Positions 45,037 through 53,105 of a stretch of DNA of 56,423 nt are shown piece by piece. How positions within the stretch are numbered: the stretch's first letter is position 1; every line of letters begins with the position of its first letter. The stretch spans positions 1-56,423 of the forward strand of contig JACPCS010000146.1 of the NCBI GenBank assembly GCA_016184455.1, written 5' to 3'. Position numbers and translations under genes: made by a program. The notes under the pieces are model-generated. The model did no database searches and was not told the origin of the DNA. It was given only the letters and a program-made list of their open reading frames with translations. Source of the DNA: Acidobacteriota bacterium (lineage in GTDB: Bacteria > Acidobacteriota > Vicinamibacteria > Vicinamibacterales > UBA2999).

Positions 45037-45805
45037 GCGACCGCGCGACGCTGCGGCGGCCGACTCGACGTGCGATCGGCTCGATCATCCAGCCGAGCAT
45101 GAGCGGAAAGCGGCGGCTCAGTCCGAGCGTTTCCATCTCCACGTCGACGCCGTCGGCACGCTGCTCGAAGTACGAGAAGGTGTTCGCCCGCCAGAGGTAC
45201 CCGCTGTCGCGGCCTGGCGGCAGCAGCTGCTCGTCGCGCCTGCCGGCGTTCCGCACTTCGCGAATCTCGGTGGCGTGCGAGACGGCATAGACGCGCGCGT
45301 TCGCCACACGGACGTACCGTACGGTCGATCGGACGTCGAGCACGGTGCTGATGCCCGCCTCGGTTTCACGAAGTCGCATGTGGACCTGGTAGGCGTTGCC
45401 GCCGTCGCGGGCGAGTAGCCGCGAGGCGATCACCGAGCGGTACATGCGGCTGTACGCGTCGTACGCGCACGACACCGCCAGCACCTCCTCGAGGCGCGCG
45501 CCCCGCAGGAAGGCCGCGCCCGCCCAGTGATGCACGAGCCCGCCGGGCACGCCGATGATGCCGTCCTCGCTCCCCGGACGCGCGGGCAACACACCGTCGC
45601 GCCCGGCGGGCGGCGGGCCGCCGCTGTCCACGCGCGAAAGGAAGCGCGCAGTGGCCGTCTCGAGGTAGGCATCGTACGCCTGGCTGGTGCGCGGCTGGAG
45701 TTCTGCGGCCATCGCCGCCGTCGCAGCGAGAAGACAGGCACCCGCGACCCACGGGCGCCTGGCGGAGTGCCGCCTCCGGTGGAGGGTGCCCCGAAGCGTA
45801 ACCAT
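44942..45805 (-). CDS. Secreted protein of unknown function, SRPBCC/START-like body
   Basis: 287 residues from ATG 45805 (another ATG at 45820 is possible). A basic n-region and hydrophobic stretch (WVAGACLLAATAAMAAE) form a signal peptide. The body LVHHWAGAAFLRGARLEEVL, then VSCAYDAYSRMYRSVIASRL and SGYLWRANTFSYFEQRADGVDVEMETLGLSRRFP resembles secreted START/SRPBCC-like lipid-binding proteins of Acidobacteriota; the tail GRRSVARSLTEFAAAVQ is helical. The 3' end overlaps the convergent permease by 95 bases. It is divergent from the ThDP enzyme, whose start lies 39 bases away. Confidence 0.65.
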   Translation of the reverse strand: MVTLRGTLHRRRHSARRPWVAGACLLAATAAMAAELQPRTSQAYDAYLETATARFLSRVDSGGPPPAGRDGVLPARPGSEDGIIGVPGGLVHHWAGAAFLRGARLEEVLAVSCAYDAYSRMYRSVIASRLLARDGGNAYQVHMRLRETEAGISTVLDVRSTVRYVRVANARVYAVSHATEIREVRNAGRRDEQLLPPGRDSGYLWRANTFSYFEQRADGVDVEMETLGLSRRFPLMLGWMIEPIARRVGRRSVARSLTEFAAAVQAGRITTDTCLNLAAKSAAHAIS

Positions 45806-45843
45806 ACGCCGCGCTATCATAGGTCCCGCGCGGAGGCGCACGC

Positions 45844-47607
45844 ATGGCCGATCCCAGCCGTCGCGAGTTCGTCAAGGGCGCCGCGCTCGGCGCCGCCTCC
45901 ATGGTCGTCCCGGGCGCGGCGCCCGATCCCGGGGCCGCTCCGGCACAGGCTCCCACGTCGTCCGACGCGACGCCCTCGCCCCCTGTCGTGCACGCGTCCG
46001 ACTTCATGGTCGACGTGCTGAAGACGCTCGACGTCGACTACGCGGCCATCAATCCTGGCTCCGCCTTCGCGGGCCTGCACGCCATGGCGCACGGCTACGC
46101 GAAGGCCGCCGGCAAGCCGATGCTGGTGCTCGTCCACGCCACGCCGGGCCTGCTCCACGCCTCGATGGCGCTGTTCCAGGCGTGGGCCGATCGCGTGCCG
46201 GTGCTGCTCATCGTCGGGCACCACCGCAACCCGACGGGCATCGTCAATCGGCCGCACAGCGCGCAGGACATGGGCGCGCTCGTCCGCGATTACGTGAAGT
46301 TCGACGACGAGGCGACGACGCTGGAGCGGTTTGCCGAGTCGGCCATGCGCGCGTACCGGATCGCGATGACTCCGCCGCTGGGCCCGGTCGCGCTCGTCGT
46401 CGATTCGGCGCTGCAGGACAGCCGGATCGCCGACCGCGCCGCGCTGCGGATTCCCGCGCTGACGCTCGCGTCGCCGCCGCAGGGCGACGCGAACGCCGTG
46501 CGCGAAGCCGCCCGCCTGCTCGCCGCCGCGGAACGGCCGCTCATCCAGGCGCACAAGATCGGGCGCACGCCGCGTGCGTGGGATTTGATGCTGGAGCTGG
46601 CGGAGACGCTGCAGGCACCGGTCGACGTCGGGACGTACGGGTCGTGGCAGACCTTCCCGTCGTGGCACCGCTTCTGGGGCACCGGAGGCCCCGGCTACAC
46701 GCCCGACGTGACGCTGGGCCTCGAGGTCAGTGACATGTCGGCGGCCGCGCGCGCGGCCCGGATGCGCGGCGCCAGGACGATCAGCATCTCCGCCGAGCAT
46801 CTGTTCCAGGGCAGCAACATTCACGACTTCGGCCGCTATGCGGACGTCGATCTGGTGATTGCGGCCGACGCCGAGACGACGCTGCCGGTGCTCATCGAGG
46901 AGATCGGGCATGCGATGACCGCGGAGCGGAGGCGTGCCGCTGAGGCGCGCGGTGCGCGGATTGCGGCCGCACACAAGGACGCGCAGACGCGCGCGATCCA
47001 GGAGGCCCGCTACGGGTGGGAGTCATCGCCGGTGAGCGTGTCGCGCCTGATTGCGGAGCTCGGCGAGCAGATCAAGAACGACGACTGGGCGATCGTCTCG
47101 GGCCATCAGTTCACAGGCGACTGGCAGCGGCGGCTGCTCAACTTCGACACGCCGTACCGGTACAACGGCGACTGCGGCGGGTTCGGCATCGGCTACGACA
47201 CGCCCGCATCGGTCGGGGCGGCGCTCGCCAACAAGGGGCTCGGCCGGCTGTCGATCGGCATCGTGGGCGACGGCGATTTGAACTTCGCGCCCGGCGTGCT
47301 CTGGACCGCCGTGCACCACCAGATTCCGCTGCTCCTCGTCGTCCACAACAACCGCGCGTACCACGCGGAGGTGATGATCCTCCAGCGGATGGCCGGGAGC
47401 CGCGGCCGCGGGTCGGCCACCTCGCACATCGGCACGACGTTGACGGACCCGGAGATCAATCACGCGCAGCTCGCGCGGTCGTATGGGATGTACAGCGAGG
47501 GACCGATCATCGATCCGAAGGATCTGGCGGGCGCCTATCAGCGCGCGCTGGCGAAGGTCAGGAACGGCGAGCCGGCGCTCGTCGAGGTCATCTCGCAGCC
47601 GCGCTGA
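45844..47607 (+). CDS. Tat-exported thiamine-diphosphate enzyme lacking the catalytic-Glu segment
   Basis: 587 residues, start with GGAGG 7 bases upstream. SRREFVKGAALGAASMVV is a twin-arginine signal. The three ThDP domains follow; the cofactor motif is GDGDLNF ... VVHNNRAYHAE. In the first domain NPGSAFAGLH (70-79) runs straight into AMAHGYAKAAGKP (80-92). In ThDP decarboxylases and synthases these blocks are separated by about 25 residues containing the Glu that activates the cofactor (compare benzoylformate decarboxylase, NPGS ... QE ... ADGYA). The segment is missing without a frameshift. Cofactor activation is probably lost or changed. Confidence 0.82.
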   Translation: MADPSRREFVKGAALGAASMVVPGAAPDPGAAPAQAPTSSDATPSPPVVHASDFMVDVLKTLDVDYAAINPGSAFAGLHAMAHGYAKAAGKPMLVLVHATPGLLHASMALFQAWADRVPVLLIVGHHRNPTGIVNRPHSAQDMGALVRDYVKFDDEATTLERFAESAMRAYRIAMTPPLGPVALVVDSALQDSRIADRAALRIPALTLASPPQGDANAVREAARLLAAAERPLIQAHKIGRTPRAWDLMLELAETLQAPVDVGTYGSWQTFPSWHRFWGTGGPGYTPDVTLGLEVSDMSAAARAARMRGARTISISAEHLFQGSNIHDFGRYADVDLVIAADAETTLPVLIEEIGHAMTAERRRAAEARGARIAAAHKDAQTRAIQEARYGWESSPVSVSRLIAELGEQIKNDDWAIVSGHQFTGDWQRRLLNFDTPYRYNGDCGGFGIGYDTPASVGAALANKGLGRLSIGIVGDGDLNFAPGVLWTAVHHQIPLLLVVHNNRAYHAEVMILQRMAGSRGRGSATSHIGTTLTDPEINHAQLARSYGMYSEGPIIDPKDLAGAYQRALAKVRNGEPALVEVISQPR

Positions 47608-47648
47608 GTACGGAGCGTCCGGCTGCAGCCGGGCCTGGAGAGACCTGT

Positions 47649-48035
47649 ATGCGAACTGCACGTGCCGCGGCACTGATCGCCGTCGCATCCATCGGCGCGT
47701 TTCACGCACAAACGCCGGCACCGCCTGGCACGCCGACCGGCGACTCCGTGCGCGGCAAGCGCCTCTACGAACAGACATTCCGCTGCTACGGGTGCCACGG
47801 CTACGACGCGCAGAGCGGATCGCCACGCCTCGTGCCGATGACGCGCACGCAGGCGGCGTTCATCACCTTCGTCCGAAAACCCTCGTCGCCGGCGATGCCG
47901 TCATTTGCCGACGCGCCGATGCAGGACCTGGCCGACGTGTACGCCTACATCCGCTCGCTGCCGGCAACGGCGCCGTCTGTCGACAGTCTGCCGATTCTGC
48001 GGGACATTCTGCAGCGACGCACCAGCCGGCCCTGA
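47649..48035 (+). CDS. Small secreted monohaem cytochrome c
   Basis: 128 residues with a signal peptide (to about residue 20). One haem site CYGCH at about residues 47-51 (RCYGCHGYDAQSGSPRL), Met ligand candidate in SSPAMPSF, and the helix LADVYAYIRSLPATAP typical of class I cytochrome c. It lies 41 bases after the ThDP enzyme on the same strand, so it may accept electrons from it (inference). Its stop is directly adjacent to the stop of the convergent EamA gene. Confidence 0.9.
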   Translation: MRTARAAALIAVASIGAFHAQTPAPPGTPTGDSVRGKRLYEQTFRCYGCHGYDAQSGSPRLVPMTRTQAAFITFVRKPSSPAMPSFADAPMQDLADVYAYIRSLPATAPSVDSLPILRDILQRRTSRP

Positions 48036-48917
48036 CTACGTACTATTGACAATCAACACCACCGCCACCAACGCACACACCACGCCTGCCGTCTGATGAC
48101 GACTCAGTCGCTCGCCGATGACGAGGCGCGCGAGGAGCACGGTGCTCGCCGGATAGAGCGAGGCGAGCGTGACGACGACGCTGAGCGGTCCTCCGCGCGT
48201 GGCAACGATGTAGAGCGCGTTCGCGAGCACCTCGAGGATGCCGCACGCGATCACGACGCGCAGCACGGGGCCCGCCACACGCACCCTCTGCCGGCGCGCG
48301 AAGGCGACTGCCGAGAACAGGACGACTGACACGGACCGCCCGATCACGAGCGGCCAGACGCCGGCCGCCTCGCTCGTGCGCGCGAGCGCGATGAAGAACA
48401 GACCGATGCCGAGGCCCGAGGCGAGCGCGAGCCCGAAGCCTGGCGCAAGGACAACCGTCCGGGCACGCAGCCGTGGGGCGGGTCCTTGTGGACCCGCCGC
48501 CGCGCCGGGTCCAGGACCCGGCCTACTGACCAGCACGATCGCGACCAGCGCGAGCGCGATCCCGGCCCAAACGATCGCGCCCAGGCGCGCGCCTCCTGCC
48601 GCATCCACCACCACCGGCAGCACGACGGCGCACACGGCCGTCGTCGGCGCGACAATCGACATGGTGCCGATGGCGAGCGCGCGGTACAGGAGGCCGACGC
48701 CGCCGCTGCTGGCGAGCCCGGCCGCCATGCTCCACAGCAGATCCGGGCGCGAGACCGTTCCGGGCAGCAGCGGCACAAGCACGACGAGAGGCAGCAGCCC
48801 GGCGGTCTGCGCGATGACCAGCACGACGATCGTGCTTGCGCGCCGCGAGGCGAGGCCGCCGAGAAAATCCGCGGCCCCGTAGAGGACCGCCGATCCAAGC
48901 GCCAGGAGATAGATCAG
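48036..48917 (-). CDS. EamA/DMT family transporter
   Basis: 293 residues, ten predicted membrane helices in two EamA repeats (VLYGAADFLGGLASRRASTIVV and, in the second, GLFFIALARTSEAAGVWPLVIGR; C-terminal PLSVVVTLASLYPASTVLLARLVIGERLSRHQTAGV). It exports or imports a metabolite; the substrate is unknown. No ATG, GTG or TTG fits; the likely start is CTG at 48917, overlapping the stop of the upstream transporter gene (CTGA). Between the halves a loop GPGPGAAAGPQGPAPRL is encoded by two perfect hairpins. Confidence 0.78.
   Translation of the reverse strand: MIYLLALGSAVLYGAADFLGGLASRRASTIVVLVIAQTAGLLPLVVLVPLLPGTVSRPDLLWSMAAGLASSGGVGLLYRALAIGTMSIVAPTTAVCAVVLPVVVDAAGGARLGAIVWAGIALALVAIVLVSRPGPGPGAAAGPQGPAPRLRARTVVLAPGFGLALASGLGIGLFFIALARTSEAAGVWPLVIGRSVSVVLFSAVAFARRQRVRVAGPVLRVVIACGILEVLANALYIVATRGGPLSVVVTLASLYPASTVLLARLVIGERLSRHQTAGVVCALVAVVLIVNST
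48478..48521. repeat. Two adjacent perfect hairpins inside the EamA gene
   Basis: GCGGGTCC (48478-48485)/GGACCCGC (48490-48497) and CCGGGTCC (48505-48512)/GGACCCGG (48514-48521) are two perfect 8-base stems sharing the arm GGGTCC. They encode a Gly/Pro/Ala loop between the two membrane halves, the part of the protein most tolerant of insertion. A related GTCGGGTC/GACCCGAC stem lies in the str leader. Confidence 0.75.
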
Positions 48918-50413
48918 AACCAGCTGCGGAAGAGCGCGCCGAACGACAGGTAGACGAAGAAGCCGTAGAAGAGTGCCATGGCGACGAGCATCACCCGGCG
49001 CCACATCGGTGGCCGGATGTGCTCCGGGAGAAGGCGCGTGTTCAGGTACAGCAGGTGGATCGCCCCGACGACCAGAACGAAGCCCGCCATGTTCGCGCCG
49101 ACCTGGATGAGGAAGATCGGCTGCGCGAGCCTGAGTGCGACGATGCCCCAGAGGACGACGACGGCGAGCACGCCGTAGTAGACGACGCGGACGTCGCCGC
49201 CGCGCCAGCCGCGCAGCCGGCTGCTGCCGGTCCACAGGATGTCGGTGATGGCGCGGACCATGCCTTCGAGCTGGTCGAGCTGCGTCTTGAAGAGCACCCA
49301 CGCGCCGAGGAATGCGATGGCACCGCCAAGCAGCGCGCCGCCCGTGCCGCTGATCGCCTGCGCGAGCGCCGCGGCGATGCCGAGGCCCTGGATGTCGGTG
49401 CCGCGCGGCAGGAACGTCACATAAATCATCGCCGGCAGAATCATTCCAAGGATCGCCCCGGCAAAGAACACGCCCCACTGATCGGCACGGATGATCCGCC
49501 ACCAGCCGCGCCACCGGCGCATCGCCTCCGCCGTCCCCTCGAAGATGAAGCCGTTGTGCGCGAGATTCACCTTGTGCCCGCCGACCGCGCACGGAATGTA
49601 GCCGACGCGCTCGCTCATGCCATAGCCGCGGTCGCGCGCCCAGTTCGACAGCACGATGTTGGTGACGCCTCCCGCGCCGGAGTACGCGACCAGTGCGCCG
49701 AGGAGGAAGAGATCGACGCCGGCCGGGAAGAAGTCGAACGTGCCGCGCGTCAGATCGAATCCGGTGAGGCCCAGCACGCCGCCTGCCCACGTGCCGGCCG
49801 GCACGAAGAGCAGCGCGAGCACGAGAAAGCTCGCGAGGATGGCGGCCACCAGCAGCCAGTTGAGCAGCTCGAGCGTCCGCTCGATGCGGCGGCCGAACGT
49901 GAGGATCGCCGCGCACGCGAGGAACGTGCCGACGCCGATCAGATAGATCGTGTTGGTGTCGCCCGCCACAGCCAGCCGTCGCGAGAACATGAAGAAGATC
50001 GCACCTGCCGCCGCGCCCGCCCACCCGGGCCAGCCGACGTGCAGGAAGTACAGGATCGAGTAGACCCAGGCCCACAGCGTCGACGAGGGCCGTGTGCGCA
50101 TGAAGCCGGTGAACACGGGCTCGCCGGTCGCCAGCGTGTAGCGCATCAGCTCGGTGTTGAAGATCGTCTGGAAGTAGACGGCAATGCCGACGACCCACAG
50201 CAGCGAGAGCCCGTGCCGGACGAACGCGGCGGGGCCGAGCAGGAACTCGCCGCTCCCGATCGAGACGCCGAGGACGATGATGCCGGGGCCGACGGCCTTG
50301 AGCCAGTCGAAGCCCTGCGGCGACGGTGGAACGGGAAGCTCGGCGACAGCCCAGGGATCGAGCCCCGAGCGCGCCTCGGCCGGCGGCTGCTGGTGCGTGG
50401 ATGCGGTGACCAA
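48914..50413 (-). CDS. Nramp-like transporter without the DPGN metal motif
   Basis: 499 residues, about eleven to twelve membrane helices. The start of helix 1, KAVGPGIIVLGVSIGSGEFLLGPAAFVRHGLSLLWVV, aligns with Nramp (GPGL... DPGN... LLWV), but the metal-binding DPGN is replaced by GSGE. The TM6 MPH motif is also not seen near GALVAYSGAGGVTNIVLSNWARDRGYG. So the protein keeps the LeuT-like Nramp fold but probably moves a different substrate. The gene overlaps the EamA gene by 4 bases and is divergent from DUF4159 copy 2. Confidence 0.7.
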   Translation of the reverse strand: MVTASTHQQPPAEARSGLDPWAVAELPVPPSPQGFDWLKAVGPGIIVLGVSIGSGEFLLGPAAFVRHGLSLLWVVGIAVYFQTIFNTELMRYTLATGEPVFTGFMRTRPSSTLWAWVYSILYFLHVGWPGWAGAAAGAIFFMFSRRLAVAGDTNTIYLIGVGTFLACAAILTFGRRIERTLELLNWLLVAAILASFLVLALLFVPAGTWAGGVLGLTGFDLTRGTFDFFPAGVDLFLLGALVAYSGAGGVTNIVLSNWARDRGYGMSERVGYIPCAVGGHKVNLAHNGFIFEGTAEAMRRWRGWWRIIRADQWGVFFAGAILGMILPAMIYVTFLPRGTDIQGLGIAAALAQAISGTGGALLGGAIAFLGAWVLFKTQLDQLEGMVRAITDILWTGSSRLRGWRGGDVRVVYYGVLAVVVLWGIVALRLAQPIFLIQVGANMAGFVLVVGAIHLLYLNTRLLPEHIRPPMWRRVMLVAMALFYGFFVYLSFGALFRSWF

Positions 50414-50453
50414 GGGTCCTCTATCCTAAACGAAGTCGCGGTAGACTGTCGCC

Positions 50454-51257
50454 ATGCGCCGCCTCGGCCTGGCGACCGTGCTGGCCCTTGCGTGCGCCGC
50501 GGCGGTGCACGCACAGTTCGGACGCGGGTTTTTCGGCTCCCGCGTCGCGACCGATCGCGATTTCGACGGCCGCTTTCACTACTGCCGGCTGCTCTACCGT
50601 CCCGCCATGAACGGATGGGGCGGCAGCTGGCGCACCGACTATCCCAACGCCGACATCAATCTCTCGATCCGTCTCTCCGAGCTCACGAAGATTCCCGTGA
50701 GCAGGAGCATGGGCGGCGCACCCAACCATCTGCTGGTGCGCGCCGGCGGGGAGGAGCTCTTCCAGTGTCCGCTCGTCATCATGTCGGCGCCCGGCAGCGC
50801 GTTCATCGATGACGCGGAGGCCACGCGACTCCGGGAGTATCTGGAGAAGGGCGGCTTTCTCTGGACCGACGACTCGTGGGGCACGTATCAGTGGCAGCAC
50901 TGGGTGCGCGAGCTGCGGAAGGTGCTGCCGGGGGACGAGTACCCCATCTTCGATCTGCCGCTCACCCACGAGCTGTTCCGGACGCAGTTCGAGGTGACCG
51001 AAATCCCGCAGATCCCGAACATCGGGTTCTTCCTGCGCTCGGGCGGGCGCACCTCCGAGCAGGGGGCCGACAGCGCCGTGCCGCAGGTGAAGGCGATCGC
51101 GGACCGCGACGGCCGGCTGATGGTGCTGATGACGCACAACACCGACATCGCCGACTCATGGGAGCGCGAGGGCGAAGACGCGTCGTACTTCTACGCCTTC
51201 AGCCCCCGCGGCTATGCCTTCGCGGTCAATGCGGTCTTGTATGCCCTGACGCACTGA
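50454..51257 (+). CDS. DUF4159 domain secreted protein (copy 2)
   Basis: 267 residues with a signal peptide (VLALACAAAVHAQFG). It shares the blocks of copy 1 at 4479-5318: WRTDYPNADINLSIRLSELT, GGFLWTDDSWGTYQWQHW, LPGDEYPIFDLPL, IPQIPNIGFFLRSGG, MVLMTHNTDIADSWEREGED and a C-terminal ALTH. The two genes are clearly paralogous but 46 kb apart and in opposite directions. Function is unknown. It is followed at once by the double heptamer array that separates it from the convergent NHL gene. Confidence 0.85.
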   Translation: MRRLGLATVLALACAAAVHAQFGRGFFGSRVATDRDFDGRFHYCRLLYRPAMNGWGGSWRTDYPNADINLSIRLSELTKIPVSRSMGGAPNHLLVRAGGEELFQCPLVIMSAPGSAFIDDAEATRLREYLEKGGFLWTDDSWGTYQWQHWVRELRKVLPGDEYPIFDLPLTHELFRTQFEVTEIPQIPNIGFFLRSGGRTSEQGADSAVPQVKAIADRDGRLMVLMTHNTDIADSWEREGEDASYFYAFSPRGYAFAVNAVLYALTH

Positions 51258-51340
51258 ACCAGCTGGTAGTCGGTAGTCGGTAGGTTGTAGCACCTCCAAC
51301 TCCCAACTCCCTACCAGCTACCACCTACCAGCTACCAGCT
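51257..51340. repeat. Heptamer array between two convergent genes, 12 x 7 bases
   Basis: From the last base of the DUF4159 stop, twelve 7-base units run without a break to the TAG of the NHL gene (51341-51339, minus). Four units of the CGGTAGT type are followed by seven on the complementary pattern (ACCAGCT, ACTCCCA). Each gene therefore ends in units that repeat TAG in its own reading direction. The two halves are inverted and can pair. Confidence 0.9.
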
Positions 51341-52400
51341 AGCGTTTGGCGTATTTCGTCAGTCCTCCCTCCGCCACCTTGCGCGAGATCGGCCCTTCGG
51401 CCGCGTAGACGTTGCCGTCGGGATCGACCGCCACGCCCTCGCCGGCCGCGCCCTCGAAGCTGCCGGTCGTGTGCGGCGGGATGAACGCGAGCACCGTGTC
51501 CTGCTTGACGCTGCCGACGCGGATGCCCGTCTTCCAGTTCGGATGCCGCGTCGGGTTCGACTCGGAGTCGATCGCATACAGCATGTCGTTGCGATCGATG
51601 AAGATGCCGCTGACGCGGCTGAACTGGTGCCACGTCTCGAGGAGCTTCCCGTCCTGATCGAAGATCTGGAGGCGATGGTTGCCGCGATCGGCGACGAACA
51701 GCCGGCCGCGCGAGTCGAACGCCATCGCGTGCGGCGTGCGGAACTCGCCGGGGCCCGAGCCGAGCCGCCCCCATTCCTTGATGTACTTCCCGTCGCGCGT
51801 GAACTTCACGATCCGCGCGTTGGTGCCGGGCGGCGGGTTGTCCTGCTGCCCGCTGTGGCCGTCGGAGACGAAGATGTCGCCGTTCGGCGCCGTGATCACG
51901 TCGTTCGGCTCGTTGAACGTGTCGGGGCCGCGGCCCGCCACGCCGGCCTTGCCGAGCGTCAGCAGCACCTTGCCTTCGGGGCTGAACTTGAACACCTGGT
52001 GGCCCTTCGTGCCGTCCTTGCTGCGCTGGCCGTCGGTCACCCAGACGTTCCCCTCGCGGTCGACGTGCAGCCCGTGCGGGAAGGCGAACATGCCGCCGCC
52101 AAAGCTGCGCAGGAGCTTGCCGCTTGCCCGATCGAACGTGACGATCGGATCGAGCGTCGATCCGTCGCACGAGTTCGCGCCGCAGCGGTCGTAGGCCCAG
52201 ATGTGGCCGTCGGGGCCGATGTCGACGCCAGCCGTCGAACCCCACGTCCGGCCCGGCAGCTTGCCCCAGTCCTTGATCACGACCGGGTTCGGATTCGGCA
52301 GCGGGTTGCGCGCCGGATCGGTGACCTCCTGCGTCGCGACCGGACCGTTTACGAATGCCGCGGCCGCGAACACCGCGAGCACAAAATACAGACGCCTCAT
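51339..52400 (-). CDS. Secreted NHL-repeat beta-propeller protein
   Basis: 353 residues with a signal peptide (VLAVFAAAAFVNGPVATQ). NHL/peptidylglycine-lyase-like blades: VDIGPDGHIWAYDRCGANSC, FAFPHGLHVDREGNVWVTDG, FNEPNDVITAPNGDIFVSDG, FRTPHAMAFDSRGRLFVADRGNHRLQIFD, GIFIDRNDMLYAIDSESN and GVAVDPDGNVYAAEGP. Such six-bladed propellers bind ligands or act as lyases. The gene lies 32 bases after the cupin gene, that gap being filled by a heptamer array which also supplies the ribosome site. Confidence 0.86.
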   Translation of the reverse strand: MRRLYFVLAVFAAAAFVNGPVATQEVTDPARNPLPNPNPVVIKDWGKLPGRTWGSTAGVDIGPDGHIWAYDRCGANSCDGSTLDPIVTFDRASGKLLRSFGGGMFAFPHGLHVDREGNVWVTDGQRSKDGTKGHQVFKFSPEGKVLLTLGKAGVAGRGPDTFNEPNDVITAPNGDIFVSDGHSGQQDNPPPGTNARIVKFTRDGKYIKEWGRLGSGPGEFRTPHAMAFDSRGRLFVADRGNHRLQIFDQDGKLLETWHQFSRVSGIFIDRNDMLYAIDSESNPTRHPNWKTGIRVGSVKQDTVLAFIPPHTTGSFEGAAGEGVAVDPDGNVYAAEGPISRKVAEGGLTKYAKR

Positions 52401-52407
52401 GATTCCT

Positions 52408-52435
52408 CCTCCTACCGGCTACCAGCTACCGGCTA
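52408..52435 (-). repeat. Heptamer array of 4 units starting on the cupin stop and ending in a ribosome site
   Basis: On the minus strand TAGCCGG, TAGCTGG, TAGCCGG, TAGGAGG follow each other exactly. The first TAG (52435-52433) is the stop codon of the cupin gene. The last unit, TAGGAGG, is the Shine-Dalgarno sequence for the NHL gene, whose ATG follows 7 bases later. Geometry equals the fusA-tuf and G8 arrays. Confidence 0.92.
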
Positions 52436-53092
52436 GCGCCTCGGATCCGTGGCCGCGCCCCGGCCGCCGCCGGCCGTCGTACGACCGTCGGTCTGCAGAT
52501 CTTTCTTCGAATCGGCCTCGGTCTTGTGCGGCGTCACCTTGTCAGGGTCGACCCGTATCATCAGATACGTGACGTGATCGTCGATGCGCGTGAACTGATG
52601 GCCGGTGCCCGCCGGAATGATCACCACATCGCCCGCCTTGATCTGGTGCGCGACACCGTTGCGGATCGCCTTCGCGTTGTTGCCGGGCCCGTTCAGCAGC
52701 CGGACCGTCGCCAGATCGGCGGGACGCCGCTCCTTGCCGACGAGATCGGGACCGAGGACGAGCGTTGCCGACCCGGAGATCACGTGGTAGACCTCGCTGA
52801 CGAGGTCGTGCTCGGCCACGGTCGCGTTGGGATCGTTGATCTTGCCGCGATGCACGACCGCGACGGCCACGTTCACCTTGCCGATATCGACCTGGCGGAC
52901 CTGCTGGTCAGTGAGCTGATTGGCGATCGCGCGCTTCACGTATGCCTGGATCTCCTCGTTCGGCACGTACGTGCCGGGACACATCTTGCACGACGGCTGG
53001 GGGCCGCTCTCCTGCGCCGCCAGGACGACCATCGTCGCAACGGCCGCGAGCGGCAGCGCCGCCGCCATCAGTCGCCTCATGTTCAGGTTCAT
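52433..53092 (-). CDS. Secreted cupin-domain protein
   Basis: 219 residues from ATG 53092 (AGGAG 7 bases upstream). A signal peptide (LPLAAVATMVVLAAQ) is followed by SCKMCPGTYV, whose two Cys could form a disulfide or bind metal, a helical linker and a single cupin barrel: HDLVSEVYHVISGSATLVLG (motif 1) and AGDVVIIPAGTGHQFTRI (motif 2). A Lys/Asp/Gly-rich tail ends the protein. The ligand is unknown. It follows the cyclase gene by 13 bases and precedes the NHL gene, probably in one transcript. Confidence 0.82.
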   Translation of the reverse strand: MNLNMRRLMAAALPLAAVATMVVLAAQESGPQPSCKMCPGTYVPNEEIQAYVKRAIANQLTDQQVRQVDIGKVNVAVAVVHRGKINDPNATVAEHDLVSEVYHVISGSATLVLGPDLVGKERRPADLATVRLLNGPGNNAKAIRNGVAHQIKAGDVVIIPAGTGHQFTRIDDHVTYLMIRVDPDKVTPHKTEADSKKDLQTDGRTTAGGGRGAATDPRR

Positions 53093-53105
53093 GTCGCTGC
53101 TCCTC

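Noticed and set aside
48036-50198. A 720-codon open frame joining the Nramp-like and EamA regions
   Set aside because: Only its last 290 codons are the EamA protein; the first part is an out-of-frame shadow of the Nramp-like gene. It is not a fusion protein.
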